Shown in pieces: positions 8,383-16,559 of a DNA stretch of 64,000 nucleotides. How positions within the stretch are numbered: position 1 is the first letter of the stretch; each line of letters opens with the position of its first letter. The stretch lies in NCBI RefSeq assembly GCF_000737785.1, contig NZ_JPRO01000009.1, forward strand, positions 1-64,000. Direction: 5' to 3'. A model generated the notes under the pieces. The model saw only the letters and a program-made list of their open reading frames with translations. It ran no database searches and was not told where the DNA came from. Source of the DNA: Chryseobacterium luteum. Its GTDB lineage: Bacteria; Bacteroidota; Bacteroidia; Flavobacteriales; Weeksellaceae. Position numbers and translations under genes: made by a program.

Positions 8383-9753
8383 TTATTTTATTGATTGTAT
8401 AAGTGTTTTCAAGTCCTTTTTCTTAGTATTTACGATGATCAGCTGACTTTTATCAGCCAATAAAATTTTGTACGTGAAATCCTGATCAGAATTAAACTTC
8501 CAATTCACCAGTTCTTTGAATTGTCTCCTGATCAGTTTGAGTTTTTCAATATTATTTTTCGATACGATGATTATTTTCGTCAATGGTGTTTTTTGCATTT
8601 TTTCAATATTTTTTTCCGTAATCGGAGTTTCATATTCTGCACTGGAACGGTAACTGAACAGCTGATTGATGGTATTGAAATCATTCTCGTTTTCGGAAAT
8701 CACATACCGGTAGGTCATTATATTGTCAAGCTCATTGATCCAGTTCGGAAAGTTGGTTTCGTACAGCTTTATGTAACTGTCTATAAAATTTTTATCCATT
8801 GGTTTCTTTTCAGCAATATACTCTTTAACCAAAGGGTAGATTTTTCTTGCCATCAGATTGATATACTCATGGTAATACCAGTCATTATGATCTAATTTAC
8901 CGGCTAATTTTTCATAGACATACCCATTTCCCAGTGTCGTAGCAAGAAGTTCATTCAAAAGCTGATAAGCATAATTACTGGATTTTGATTTATTTTCTTT
9001 GAAAGCCTGATCAATCTCCATTTTCATTTCAAGAGATTGTTCGTTATAAATGATATGAAAGATTTCATGCATCATCACGCTAAACAAATTTTTATAATCC
9101 TTTAAGTTGGTCTGTATGGCACTTACAAAATTATTGCAGAATGCCTGTGCGGTAAAATAATCCGAATCCGGCAGCGGATAGAATGCAATCTGAAATGGGA
9201 CAGACTGATCCCAGCTTGAATTATAAAAAGATAAACCTGTTTGAAAATACTCTTCTATCTGGTGGTCATTGGCATACTCTGTAATGTCTATGACATGTTT
9301 TTCAAATTTTTCCCTGTTTGGATTATAGATTAATTCATTATAAATGGGAGTAAAATCTGAAATAAATGCTGCTAAATCATTCAATGTTTTGTTGGGAACT
9401 ATCCCAATGGAGCGAAGCTTAAAATCATTCAGATTATCAGTCTCGATGAGATTTTTCTTTAAAATATCCCTCGCCTGCATGGGAACTTTTGATCCGTAGG
9501 GGAACTCCTCAAACTGATAGCTGTAATCAATGGCCAGCTTATCAAACTTTGCAATCTTATTTTTGTACTCTTCCGTATTATATTTTGACTTTTGAAATGA
9601 AGTTTTAAATACATTTTCCGGGTGATTTTCAGAGAGATTCTGAATAAAGACAAAAACAGCCAATTGTTCGGAATATTTAATTTTAAGGGTTGGCTTCTGC
9701 CCGGATACAAAAATTGTCAGGAGTAATAAAGGTAGTAAAAATAAAGATTTCAT
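8383..9753 (-). CDS. Secreted HExxH metallopeptidase-like protein
   Basis: A 456-residue protein with signal peptide MKSLFLLPLLLLTIFVSGQ. The central section has a zinc-peptidase motif, VMMHEIFHIIYNEQ (about residues 225-240), and about 40 residues later LLNELLATTLGNGYVYEKL provides a possible third ligand Glu. The N-terminal half is helical. The last 100 residues (ISENENDFNTINQLFSYR..., IIIVSKNNIEKLKLIRRQF, LLADKSQLIIVNTKKKDL) form an alpha/beta region. The active-site layout is that of a gluzincin with unknown substrate. It faces the RidA gene and reads away from the thiamine operon. Confidence 0.7.
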   Translation of the reverse strand: MKSLFLLPLLLLTIFVSGQKPTLKIKYSEQLAVFVFIQNLSENHPENVFKTSFQKSKYNTEEYKNKIAKFDKLAIDYSYQFEEFPYGSKVPMQARDILKKNLIETDNLNDFKLRSIGIVPNKTLNDLAAFISDFTPIYNELIYNPNREKFEKHVIDITEYANDHQIEEYFQTGLSFYNSSWDQSVPFQIAFYPLPDSDYFTAQAFCNNFVSAIQTNLKDYKNLFSVMMHEIFHIIYNEQSLEMKMEIDQAFKENKSKSSNYAYQLLNELLATTLGNGYVYEKLAGKLDHNDWYYHEYINLMARKIYPLVKEYIAEKKPMDKNFIDSYIKLYETNFPNWINELDNIMTYRYVISENENDFNTINQLFSYRSSAEYETPITEKNIEKMQKTPLTKIIIVSKNNIEKLKLIRRQFKELVNWKFNSDQDFTYKILLADKSQLIIVNTKKKDLKTLIQSIK

Positions 9754-10297
9754 ATTTTTTTTGTCTTTTAAATATCGATTAAGTTTTAATTCTCCTCAAT
9801 CTTTTTTTCAAATTCCGTCTGATATATTGAATGTAACAGTTCCCGATACCGAAATCCCTTCTATCTTTAAAATTAATCATCAGTCAGGATATAATCACGT
9901 TCAGAGATCTTCATTCCTTTCTTTAATTTTGTCATCATATTCCTGAATGAGGATATTCGTAAAAGCTTGTTTGGATGGATGTTAAAATTGTGTGCTCTGC
10001 TTTCAGCTGTATGCTAAGAATCTGGTTACTTTTCAACGTTTTCTGGCACTAAAAGTATTAAAAAAAACGGGAATTCCAATATTATTTATGACAACTATCT
10101 ATTTGAATATATCAAGGGTTTCAATTTCCCCGCAAATATTATTTATTATACCTTTAATCCTAATTGTAAAGACGCTTTGTAGGTTGGTACATTCAAGTAT
10201 ATAATCCCCTTTCTTATATAGATTCAGAAATAAACAATTCCAATTTTTTGTCCACATTAATTTATCAGGTCAAAATTTTTCAATACTTTTACGCAAC
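9754..10297. other. Long gap with probable decayed coding sequence
   Basis: There is no intact gene in 544 bases. On the plus strand, 10018-10182 is open for 54 codons without a start and translates to protein-like sequence (SGYFSTFSGTKSIKKNGNSN, then IIYDNYLFEYIKGFNFPANI). The same frame before the TAA at 10015-10017 also reads plausibly (NEDIRKSLFGWMLKLCALLS). This looks like a gene broken by nonsense mutations. A 70-codon ATG frame at 9992-10204 is in a different frame and looks spurious. The final part leads into the riboswitch, and TACTTTTA (10284-10291) is a possible -7 element for the thi operon. Confidence 0.4.
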
Positions 10298-10373
10298 GCT
10301 TTAGGGGTATTCTGAAAAGAATTGAGACAGTCCCTTTGAACCTGATACGGCTTACACCGGCGTAGGGAAAAGC
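10298..10373 (+). promoter_or_regulatory. TPP riboswitch (THI box)
   Basis: The conserved thi-box core is plainly visible: ...TTGAGA-CAG-TCCCTTTGAACCTGATACGG...ACCGGCGTAGGGAA. The closing P1 helix is GCTTT (10298-10302) with AAAGC (10369-10373). It lies about 70 bases ahead of thiM, so it should sense thiamine pyrophosphate in the leader of the thiM-thiE-thiD-tenA mRNA and lower expression when TPP is plentiful. A terminator or sequestering hairpin between 10374 and 10444 is not obvious by eye, so the mode of control (transcriptional or translational) is open. Confidence 0.93.
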
Positions 10374-10444
10374 AATATGCCATTATTCTGCTGATGGCTG
10401 TTGTTCCGGATTTATCCTAAAGCTTTTATTAATAAAATATCAGC

Positions 10445-11248
10445 ATGGAAAATAATCTCTGGCAACATATACTTCGCGTAAGAAACACCTCTCCTCTCGT
10501 TCACAATATCACCAACTATGTGGTGATGAATAACACCGCTAATTCACTGTTGGCCATTGGTGCATCGCCCATAATGGCCCATGCCCAATCCGAAGTAGAA
10601 GATATGGTCAATATTTCGCATTCATTGGTCATCAACATCGGCACACTGGATGAATACTGGGAAGATGCCATGCTACTTGCTGCAAAGAAAGCCAATGAGC
10701 TGCAAAAGCCCTGGGTTCTGGATCCTGTGGGAGCAGGCGCAACCCCTTACCGTGATAAGGCCATAAGCAGTCTGCTGTCTTTAAATCCTACGGTGATCCG
10801 TGGTAATGCTTCTGAAATTATCGCCATTGCCAAAGCTAATAAGACCGTTACTAAAGGAGTTGACAGCACAGCGATGAGCAGTGAAGCCGTTGAGGCCGCA
10901 AAATCTCTTACAGAAATTCACAACTCGGTGATCTGTATTTCGGGTGAAACCGACATCGTCATCAGCAAAGATCAAATCATCTGTCTGAAAAATGGCCATC
11001 CTATGATGACAAAAGTTACCGGACTCGGCTGTACAGCCTCAGCTATTATTGGTGCGTTCCTCGGAGTGACCGAAAATAAGACTGAAGCAGTGGTTTCTGC
11101 CATGAGCCTTCTAAGCATTGCAGGAGAATTAGCCGCTGAGAAAAGTACCGGTCCCGGAAGCCTGCAGGTCAACATTATTGATAAGCTTTATAATATGACG
11201 CAAGACGAATTCTCTACCCATTTAAAACTGTCGGATCATGCCAGTTAA
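10445..11248 (+). CDS. thiM: Hydroxyethylthiazole kinase
   Basis: ThiM phosphorylates 4-methyl-5-(2-hydroxyethyl)thiazole with ATP, salvaging the thiazole half of thiamine. The 267-residue length is normal. Diagnostic pieces are the N-terminal TNYVVMNNTANSLLAIGASPIM, substrate-side PWVLDPVGAGATPYR, IRGNASEI, and the ribokinase-like anion-hole/nucleotide motif VTGLGCTASAIIGAF near residue 195. It is the first gene of the operon behind the TPP riboswitch and its 3' end overlaps thiE by 11 bases, so the two are translationally coupled. Cytoplasmic. Confidence 0.95.
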   Translation: MENNLWQHILRVRNTSPLVHNITNYVVMNNTANSLLAIGASPIMAHAQSEVEDMVNISHSLVINIGTLDEYWEDAMLLAAKKANELQKPWVLDPVGAGATPYRDKAISSLLSLNPTVIRGNASEIIAIAKANKTVTKGVDSTAMSSEAVEAAKSLTEIHNSVICISGETDIVISKDQIICLKNGHPMMTKVTGLGCTASAIIGAFLGVTENKTEAVVSAMSLLSIAGELAAEKSTGPGSLQVNIIDKLYNMTQDEFSTHLKLSDHAS

Positions 11249-11876
11249 TTCCTCATTTCCATACCCATTATATCTGGTTATTTCAGAAAAAGACTGTTTA
11301 GGGAAAGATTTTCTAAAGGTTGCGGAAAAATCAATTCTGGGAGGTGTAGATATTATTCAGCTGCGGGAAAAAGATGCTTCAACCGGAGAATTTCTTTATA
11401 AAGCTTTAAAATTAAAAGAGATAACCGACAAATATAATATTCCACTCATCATTAATGATCATTCTGAAGTCACTGTTGAAGCAGGATGCGCGGGAATTCA
11501 CGTTGGAAACCATGATGCAGCTCCGTCTGTACTGAGAAGCCAACAGTATTTTAAAGATAAAATCATTGGGTATTCCATCGAATACCTCAACCAGCTGGAA
11601 AATGAAAACACAGAAGTATCAGATTATTTAGGCATCAGCCCTGTATTCAGTACGGATACTAAAAAAGATACAATCACTGAATGGGGATTGGATGGACTGT
11701 CCAGGATACGGTCTCTCACCACGAAACCACTGGTAGCCATCGGAAATGTCAATTTTTCAAATGCAGCGGCAATTATTAAGGCAGGAGCAGACACATTAGC
11801 TGTTGTATCTGCTATTTGTGGTGCGGAAAATCCCGAGAAAGCAGCATACGAACTCAAAAATGAAATACTGAAATGA
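11238..11876 (+). CDS. thiE: Thiamine-phosphate synthase
   Basis: ThiE joins HMP pyrophosphate and thiazole phosphate to give thiamine monophosphate. The 212-residue TIM-barrel protein carries the family motifs VDIIQLREKDAS (pyrophosphate/HMP site), IPLIINDH, AGIHVGNHDAAP, YLGISPVFSTDTK and PLVAIGNVNF. The start overlaps thiM and the stop overlaps thiD by 4 bases (ATGA), a tight operon arrangement. As the condensing enzyme it makes products of ThiM and ThiD useful. Confidence 0.94.
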   Translation: MPVNSSFPYPLYLVISEKDCLGKDFLKVAEKSILGGVDIIQLREKDASTGEFLYKALKLKEITDKYNIPLIINDHSEVTVEAGCAGIHVGNHDAAPSVLRSQQYFKDKIIGYSIEYLNQLENENTEVSDYLGISPVFSTDTKKDTITEWGLDGLSRIRSLTTKPLVAIGNVNFSNAAAIIKAGADTLAVVSAICGAENPEKAAYELKNEILK

Positions 11877-12706
11877 AAAAATATACCTATCCGTCTGTAA
11901 TGACTATTGCCGGTTTTGACGGCAGCGGCGGTGCCGGAATCCAGGCAGACATCAAGACATTTTCAGCACTGGGTTGCTATGCAACATCTGTACTTACCGC
12001 GCTTCCGGTGCAAAACACAATGGGTGTGCGAAAAATATATCCCATCCAGATGGAAGCTGTCTCTGATCAAATAGAAGCTGTGATGGATGATATTTTCCCA
12101 CAGGCAATCAAAATTGGGATGGTGCATACCCCACAGCTGGTTGAAACCATCGTTACCACATTAAGCAAATATTCAAAAATTCCCATTGTTTTTGATCCCG
12201 TGATGGTTGCTACAAGCGGCCACCAGTTAATTGAAGAGGAAACCATTAATACCATTACCGAGAAATTATTTCCCATTGCCGACATTATAACACCCAACAT
12301 GGATGAAGCTTCCATACTGGCCGGGATGGAAGTGAAAACCTTAGAAGATATGCGGGTGGCAGGAGAAAAAATATTAAAATCGGGATGTAAAAGTATACTG
12401 CTAAAAGGCGGGCATCAGGAATCGCCCACCGTCACTTCATTATTTTTTGACGAAAACGGCGAGCAGGCTTCTTTTGAAACTGAAAAATTTGCAACCAGCA
12501 ATACCCACGGTTCCGGCTGTACGCTTTCCTCAGCCATCGCTGCTTACCTTGCGCGGGGTGAAGAATTATACGACGCAGTTGCATTGGCACAGCAATATGT
12601 ATTTGAAGCCATCAAAAATGGAAAAGATGTCGTAACGGGAAAAGGAAACGGCCCGCTAAATCACTTTTTTAACCCACAAAAATTAATTAAAAATGAACTG
12701 GTCTGA
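11873..12706 (+). CDS. thiD: Hydroxymethylpyrimidine (phosphate) kinase
   Basis: ThiD phosphorylates HMP twice to give HMP-PP for ThiE. The 277-residue ribokinase-fold protein has TIAGFDGSGGAGIQADIKTF (substrate and ATP site), VLTALPVQNTMGV, FDPVMVATSGHQL, ITPNMDEASILAG and the C-terminal HGSGCTLSSAIAAY anion-hole motif. No fused TenA or ThiE domain is present. Both ends overlap neighbours in the operon (4 bases with thiE, 14 with tenA). Confidence 0.94.
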   Translation: MKKYTYPSVMTIAGFDGSGGAGIQADIKTFSALGCYATSVLTALPVQNTMGVRKIYPIQMEAVSDQIEAVMDDIFPQAIKIGMVHTPQLVETIVTTLSKYSKIPIVFDPVMVATSGHQLIEEETINTITEKLFPIADIITPNMDEASILAGMEVKTLEDMRVAGEKILKSGCKSILLKGGHQESPTVTSLFFDENGEQASFETEKFATSNTHGSGCTLSSAIAAYLARGEELYDAVALAQQYVFEAIKNGKDVVTGKGNGPLNHFFNPQKLIKNELV

Positions 12707-13343
12707 ATTCACCTGGAAACAAATTGAGGATAGATATCAGTCTATCATTAAAATGCCTTTTATTGCTGAATTGGCTGACGGAACCCTGCCTAAGGAAAAA
12801 TTCCGGTTTTACATGGCTCAGGATTCTTTATATCTTGAACACTTCGGAAGAGCATTATCATTAATAGCTGCAAGAGCGCATGACATTAAGGATACACTGA
12901 ACTACCTGAAGTATGCTGAAACTGCCATTATAGTTGAAAATGCACTTCATGAGTCCTATTTTAAAGATTTTGGCTTAACTGAGAAAGGGAATATGCAGCC
13001 TGCCTGTCATCATTACGTCCACTTTCTCAAGAGTACGGCGGCATTGGAAGCCTTAGAGATCGCAATGGCTGCAGTACTGCCCTGCTTCTGGATCTACAAA
13101 AAAGTGGGAGATCACATCTGTAATCATCTTCAGTCTCACAATAACCCATACCAAAAGTGGATTGATACTTACGGAGGAGATGACTTTGCAGAAGCTGTGC
13201 AACAGGCTATCAACATCTGCGACAGAGTAGCTTCCGAAACCACTGCTGCTATACGAGAGAGAATGACACAGGCATTCATAACCTCGTCCCGGATGGAATA
13301 CTCTTTCTGGGAAGCGGCTTATCATTTAAAAAGCTGGGAGTAA
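12693..13343 (+). CDS. tenA: TenA family thiaminase II / aminopyrimidine aminohydrolase
   Basis: TenA hydrolyses aminomethyl-HMP, a breakdown product of thiamine, to HMP so that the pyrimidine can be reused. The 216-residue all-helical protein has the expected catalytic Cys in AAVLPCFWIYKKVGDHI (Cys131) and the C-terminal glutamate helix MEYSFWEAAYHLKSW. Other family signatures are FRFYMAQDSLYLEHFGRAL and AIIVENALHESYF. Last gene of the riboswitch-controlled operon. With thiM, thiE and thiD it makes a complete salvage set, whereas thiC/thiG/thiH for de novo synthesis are not in this window. Confidence 0.92.
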   Translation: MNWSEFTWKQIEDRYQSIIKMPFIAELADGTLPKEKFRFYMAQDSLYLEHFGRALSLIAARAHDIKDTLNYLKYAETAIIVENALHESYFKDFGLTEKGNMQPACHHYVHFLKSTAALEALEIAMAAVLPCFWIYKKVGDHICNHLQSHNNPYQKWIDTYGGDDFAEAVQQAINICDRVASETTAAIRERMTQAFITSSRMEYSFWEAAYHLKSWE

Positions 13344-13513
13344 AGCAATTGGTGACAATTTTTGATGAATATACAGACAAAGGGACATTTCCTTGCGTTA
13401 TTTTAATCCATATCCCTAATTCAGATTATTAATAATATGTTATAAAAAGTGGATGACGGTTCTTATGCCTTAATAGTCATTTATAGAGTTCCTGGTAACT
13501 TCAGGCAAAAAAA

Positions 13514-13567
13514 TGCTCCGGACTATAGCAGTTTACATTATCAACTTTCATAATCCGGGGCAGTTTT
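13514..13567 (+). terminator. Probable terminator of the thi operon
   Basis: TGCTCCGGA (13514-13522) and TCCGGGGCA (13554-13562) pair with one G-U, followed by GTTTTC. The loop is long (31 bases), so the structure is less certain than a short hairpin. It lies 170 bases beyond the tenA stop in a gap (13344-13659) where I see no gene. Confidence 0.5.
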
Positions 13568-13659
13568 CATAGTAAGAACACATAAGTCCATAACTTAAGA
13601 TAGCCCGTATCGAGTTTCCTTTAACTATTTTTGATTCTAAAACTGAGATGCAAAGTTAA

Positions 13660-14901
13660 CTAGGGAAGCAAAAATCTCTCCTCATACATCTTATCAAAAT
13701 AATTACTAAGCTTAACCATCCTTTCCCCGTCAAATGTATTAATATATTTAAGGAACATCACTTCAGTACTATGGCCTGTGGCCTCCATCAGTAAAGGCGT
13801 AGGTATCTTTCCATAAAAATTGGAGGCAAAACTCCGTCTGCCGATATGGCTTGATATGACTTCCCATTTTTCGGTTTTCAGCAGTTTCGTCCTGTGCCCC
13901 ACACGCTTCCGTGCACTTACGGTTTCATTGAGGCCCGCAAGTCTGGCGATTTCCTTTATGCATGCATTGTATTGATGCACAGATACAAAATTGGGAAACT
14001 GATTGCTATTCTCTGTGATTATATTCTGAACAATCGGGTGCAGCGGTATCGTTATTTCCTTTTTTGTTTTCTGCTGCACAAAATTGAGGCATTTTTTGCT
14101 GTTTATATCTCTGAGTTTATCCGTTGTGAACTTCATGAAGTCTGACACCCTCTGCCCTGTATAGCAACTGATCATCAGCCAGTCCTTCGCATCCTGGAGG
14201 CGGCTGGGTACGTTGGTGTATTTTATCTTCAGGATTTCGGATTCGCTTAAAGTGATAATTTCCTTATTTTGACGCTCCCTGCGTACTTCAAGTTCCCTTA
14301 CACTGGTGTGAATTCCCTTCCTTTCAGCAAAGTTTAATATCGTCTTTACAAAATGAATCGTTCTGTAAAGTGTATTTTCACTATAATCTTCTTCCTTTCC
14401 GAAAACCAGGAAATTTCTGATGAACTCCGAATTAATCTGTTTTATGTACAACCTTTCTACTGTGTGACCTTCGAATTTCTGGACCAGATTAAAAAATACT
14501 TTATACCTTTTGTAAGTGGACTCCGAAATCAGTTCTTTTTTTGTATGGATATACAGCTCCATAAAATAAAGCAAAGTCATTTCCGGACTGATGCTGTGAT
14601 GTGACTGACAGATGTTTTTTACCGTCTGTACCAACAACCGTGAACTTATCGTTCTCTTTTTGCTGAGACACTCTCCGTAAAATTCTTTCAGTTCTATTTT
14701 CAGCTTATTAATTCTGTTGTTCAGTTCCTTGTGTTTTTTAATATAAATATTTTTAGGGCGCTGTTTCTCTATATCCCACTCTGATTCTGAAATTCGCAAC
14801 GGCGTAGGGACAAGAAAGCTGTTATTATTTAATTCATCGGTAAACTCTAGATTGATTTTTCTTGTATTTCCACTGTTTGATAGAAAAAACTTGAACGTCA
14901 T
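13660..14901 (-). CDS. Tyrosine-type site-specific recombinase
   Basis: The 413-residue protein has the full phage-integrase architecture. There is an N-terminal Arm-like/SAM-like core-binding part (about 1-190, with TLLYFMELYIHTKKELISESTY and NTLYRTIHFVKTILNFAERKG). The catalytic domain has the first Arg in CYTGQRVSDFM, the H-x-x-R box in SSHIGRRSFASNF, the next His in GHSTEVMF and the nucleophile Tyr in LKYINTF. All catalytic residues are present, so it should be active. It is the type common in Bacteroidetes both in mobile elements and as a local invertase. Its start lies 50 bases from one of two perfect inverted repeats (14951-14965, 15158-15172), which favours the invertase role. No tRNA or flanking direct repeat was seen. 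Confidence 0.92.
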   Translation of the reverse strand: MTFKFFLSNSGNTRKINLEFTDELNNNSFLVPTPLRISESEWDIEKQRPKNIYIKKHKELNNRINKLKIELKEFYGECLSKKRTISSRLLVQTVKNICQSHHSISPEMTLLYFMELYIHTKKELISESTYKRYKVFFNLVQKFEGHTVERLYIKQINSEFIRNFLVFGKEEDYSENTLYRTIHFVKTILNFAERKGIHTSVRELEVRRERQNKEIITLSESEILKIKYTNVPSRLQDAKDWLMISCYTGQRVSDFMKFTTDKLRDINSKKCLNFVQQKTKKEITIPLHPIVQNIITENSNQFPNFVSVHQYNACIKEIARLAGLNETVSARKRVGHRTKLLKTEKWEVISSHIGRRSFASNFYGKIPTPLLMEATGHSTEVMFLKYINTFDGERMVKLSNYFDKMYEERFLLP

Positions 14902-14950
14902 ATATGATAATTTAAAGAATTAATTATCAGCGAATTTAGAAAAAAAAAAC

Positions 14951-15172
14951 TAGTCCTACTTAGACCACTATTGAATTTAAACTACTGATTTCCAGTATAT
15001 AGTTGACGTTTTTTTAACAATAATGCTTTATTAATTATAACTATACTTTTCATAATTAAAAAAAAAGAAAAAAAATTCAATTGCAATCTTTTAATTAACA
15101 ATGGATTAAAATTTTTGTTGTAATCGATAATTAATTATCTTTGTTATAATAAACGTAGTCTAAGTAGGACTA
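14951..15172. repeat. Candidate invertible segment with 15-bp inverted repeats
   Basis: TAGTCCTACTTAGAC (14951-14965) recurs as its exact reverse complement GTCTAAGTAGGACTA (15158-15172). The repeats bound 192 bases between the divergent recombinase and the gene at 15237. Inside, the only consensus promoter on either strand reads rightward (15114-15143); I searched for the reverse-strand form CAAAnnTA and found none. This is the layout of tyrosine-recombinase-driven promoter inversions known in Bacteroides. A pair of operator sites for one regulator is the main alternative. Confidence 0.6.
15114..15143 (+). promoter_or_regulatory. Flavobacterial promoter inside the inverted-repeat segment
   Basis: TTTG (15114-15117), an 18-base spacer and TATCTTTG (15136-15143) match the Bacteroidetes sigma-ABfr-type consensus TTTG-N(about 19)-TAnnTTTG. 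Transcription would start near 15150, run through the right inverted repeat and reach the ATG at 15237. After inversion of the segment the same promoter would face the recombinase gene. Confidence 0.65.
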
Positions 15173-15236
15173 TGTTTTAACGAAACTACCTCAATTATAG
15201 CTTTAAAACGTATTAAATACTGACAAAATCCAGACC

Positions 15237-15581
15237 ATGAAAAGACTTGTCCATTTATTTTTTATTACCTTATTGTGCGCAGGTGGGTATGTGTCATATC
15301 ATACGATTAATTCCCTAAGTACAACTGCAGATTACCATGTGCAGTTCGCAGGTATTGCAGCTGAATACGATACCGGAAATCCCCCCGCTGATACCGACAG
15401 CACAGGCCCGGATACGGCAAAGACTGAGACAAACGATGGCAGCACCTCCATAACTTCCCCGCTTCCTCCTGATAAGGAAGTGTATGTTGCCAAGATCGAT
15501 AATTTCGTCCCGGTCCGTTTCATTATTGCACTGGCGTTCATATTTTACTACGCCAAATCCAAAAAAGGTACAAAAGATTAA
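15237..15581 (+). CDS. Small membrane protein behind the candidate switch
   Basis: A 114-residue protein with an N-terminal hydrophobic segment (HLFFITLLCAGGYVSYHTI), a polar Asp/Thr/Ser/Pro-rich linker (about residues 40-80), and a C-terminal transmembrane helix (VRFIIALAFIFYYA) followed by a basic KSKKGTKD tail. The linker should be periplasmic and both ends cytoplasmic, or the first segment is a cleaved signal. No family recognised. It is the first gene downstream of the promoter within the inverted-repeat segment, so its expression would be the main readout of any inversion. Confidence 0.65.
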   Translation: MKRLVHLFFITLLCAGGYVSYHTINSLSTTADYHVQFAGIAAEYDTGNPPADTDSTGPDTAKTETNDGSTSITSPLPPDKEVYVAKIDNFVPVRFIIALAFIFYYAKSKKGTKD

Positions 15582-15744
15582 ATATATAGACAGTATCCTA
15601 GTTCAGCCCGGAACTCTTGCTTGTCAATTCTTATACTGAAATAGTCAGCATTCCGTGAGCTTGATTTTTTATCTGGATTTACACCAAGCAGATAAGGAAA
15701 TTACAGAAGACTTTAACACTAATCATAAATTATTCAAAGTACAG

Positions 15745-16173
15745 ATGAAAATTGATTTTAAAGATTTACACATTGGAAGCCTTATAGAAACCCGCGTTAC
15801 AGAAAAAGGCATCGATATAGACAGGATCTGCAGTTTTATGAAGCGCGATGAAGAAGATATAAAAAAAATGTACGCTTCCAAAAACCTGGACAGCGATATC
15901 ATATTAAGATGGAGTAAACTTTTGGAATATGATTTCTTTCGCTTTTTTTCCCAGCATCTTATTTTATATGCTCCACCGTCAAATAGTAATTATAACAGAA
16001 TAACGTCCACCTCCGCACTGCCTGAATTTCGTAAAAACCTCTATACGACAGAAGTGATAGACTTTATTCTGGACCTTCTGGCCAACAAGGAGAAAACAAA
16101 ACTGGAGATCATGAAAGAATACAGGATACCCAAATCTACCCTTCACCGGTGGATCGAAAAATACAAAAAATAA
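15745..16173 (+). CDS. HTH protein, transposase/regulator-like
   Basis: I place the start at the ATG at 15745 (MKIDFKDLHIGSLIETRV); an upstream GTG at 15655 adds 30 unlikely residues. The 142-residue product begins with a repressor-like helical region (IETRVTEKGIDIDRICSFMKRDEEDIKKMY). Then come LLEYDFFRFFSQHLILYAPP and a C-terminal helix-turn-helix, VIDFILDLLANKEKTKLEIMKEYRIPKSTLHRWIEKY, of the homeodomain-like kind found in IS3-type OrfA proteins. No catalytic integrase domain follows, so it is a DNA-binding protein and not a transposase. Its stop overlaps the next gene's start (TAATG). Confidence 0.65.
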   Translation: MKIDFKDLHIGSLIETRVTEKGIDIDRICSFMKRDEEDIKKMYASKNLDSDIILRWSKLLEYDFFRFFSQHLILYAPPSNSNYNRITSTSALPEFRKNLYTTEVIDFILDLLANKEKTKLEIMKEYRIPKSTLHRWIEKYKK

Positions 16174-16532
16174 TGAATATGGTAAATAAAGATCAATCCA
16201 AGCAATTGGAAAATACAGGCCCCGATTACAAAAAAATTTATTCCGACATCATAGAGAGAGACTTTCCTGATAAAAAGGAAATGTGCAAAAATATACTCAG
16301 CAAAACCGTACTCTCTCAATTGGACGTCATAGAGATCAATACATTGATATTTGGCAATGCTTCAAGGGAAATATCCATAAGCAATCAGAAGCACCGCTCT
16401 TATAATAAGCAGACCATACTGCAGATTTTGGAATATCAGCAGAAAAACTGCCTGAACAATACCCAGCTGGCCCAACATTTCAGGTTGAGCAGGAATTCTG
16501 TAACGCACTGGAAAAAGAAATTCAAAGTCTGA
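16173..16532 (+). CDS. Second HTH protein, coupled to the first
   Basis: The ATG at 16173-16175 overlaps the previous stop codon, a sign of translational coupling, so I prefer it to the GTG at 16149. The 119-residue protein has an N-terminal helical part (YKKIYSDIIERDFPDKKEMCKNIL), VIEINTLIF, and a C-terminal HTH (HRSYNKQTILQILEYQQKN..., NTQLAQHFRLSRNSVTHWKKKFKV). Both proteins end in a KSTLHRWIEKYKK / RNSVTHWKKKFKV-type recognition helix, which suggests they act together on DNA. Possibly regulators of the neighbouring recombinase switch; this is inference from position. Confidence 0.65.
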   Translation: MNMVNKDQSKQLENTGPDYKKIYSDIIERDFPDKKEMCKNILSKTVLSQLDVIEINTLIFGNASREISISNQKHRSYNKQTILQILEYQQKNCLNNTQLAQHFRLSRNSVTHWKKKFKV

Positions 16533-16559
16533 GTCTGAAGATAAAAACCACGTTAAAAT

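Noticed and set aside
9992..10204. 70-codon plus-strand ORF with ATG start
   Set aside because: Its composition is hydrophobic but not gene-like, and the neighbouring frame over the same bases reads more like protein. I treat that frame as a decayed gene.
14951..15172. Inverted repeats as a terminator or att sites of an integrated element
   Set aside because: A 192-base spacer and absence of T-runs rule out a terminator. Att sites of an integrated element would be direct repeats at its ends, and no tRNA or second copy was seen.
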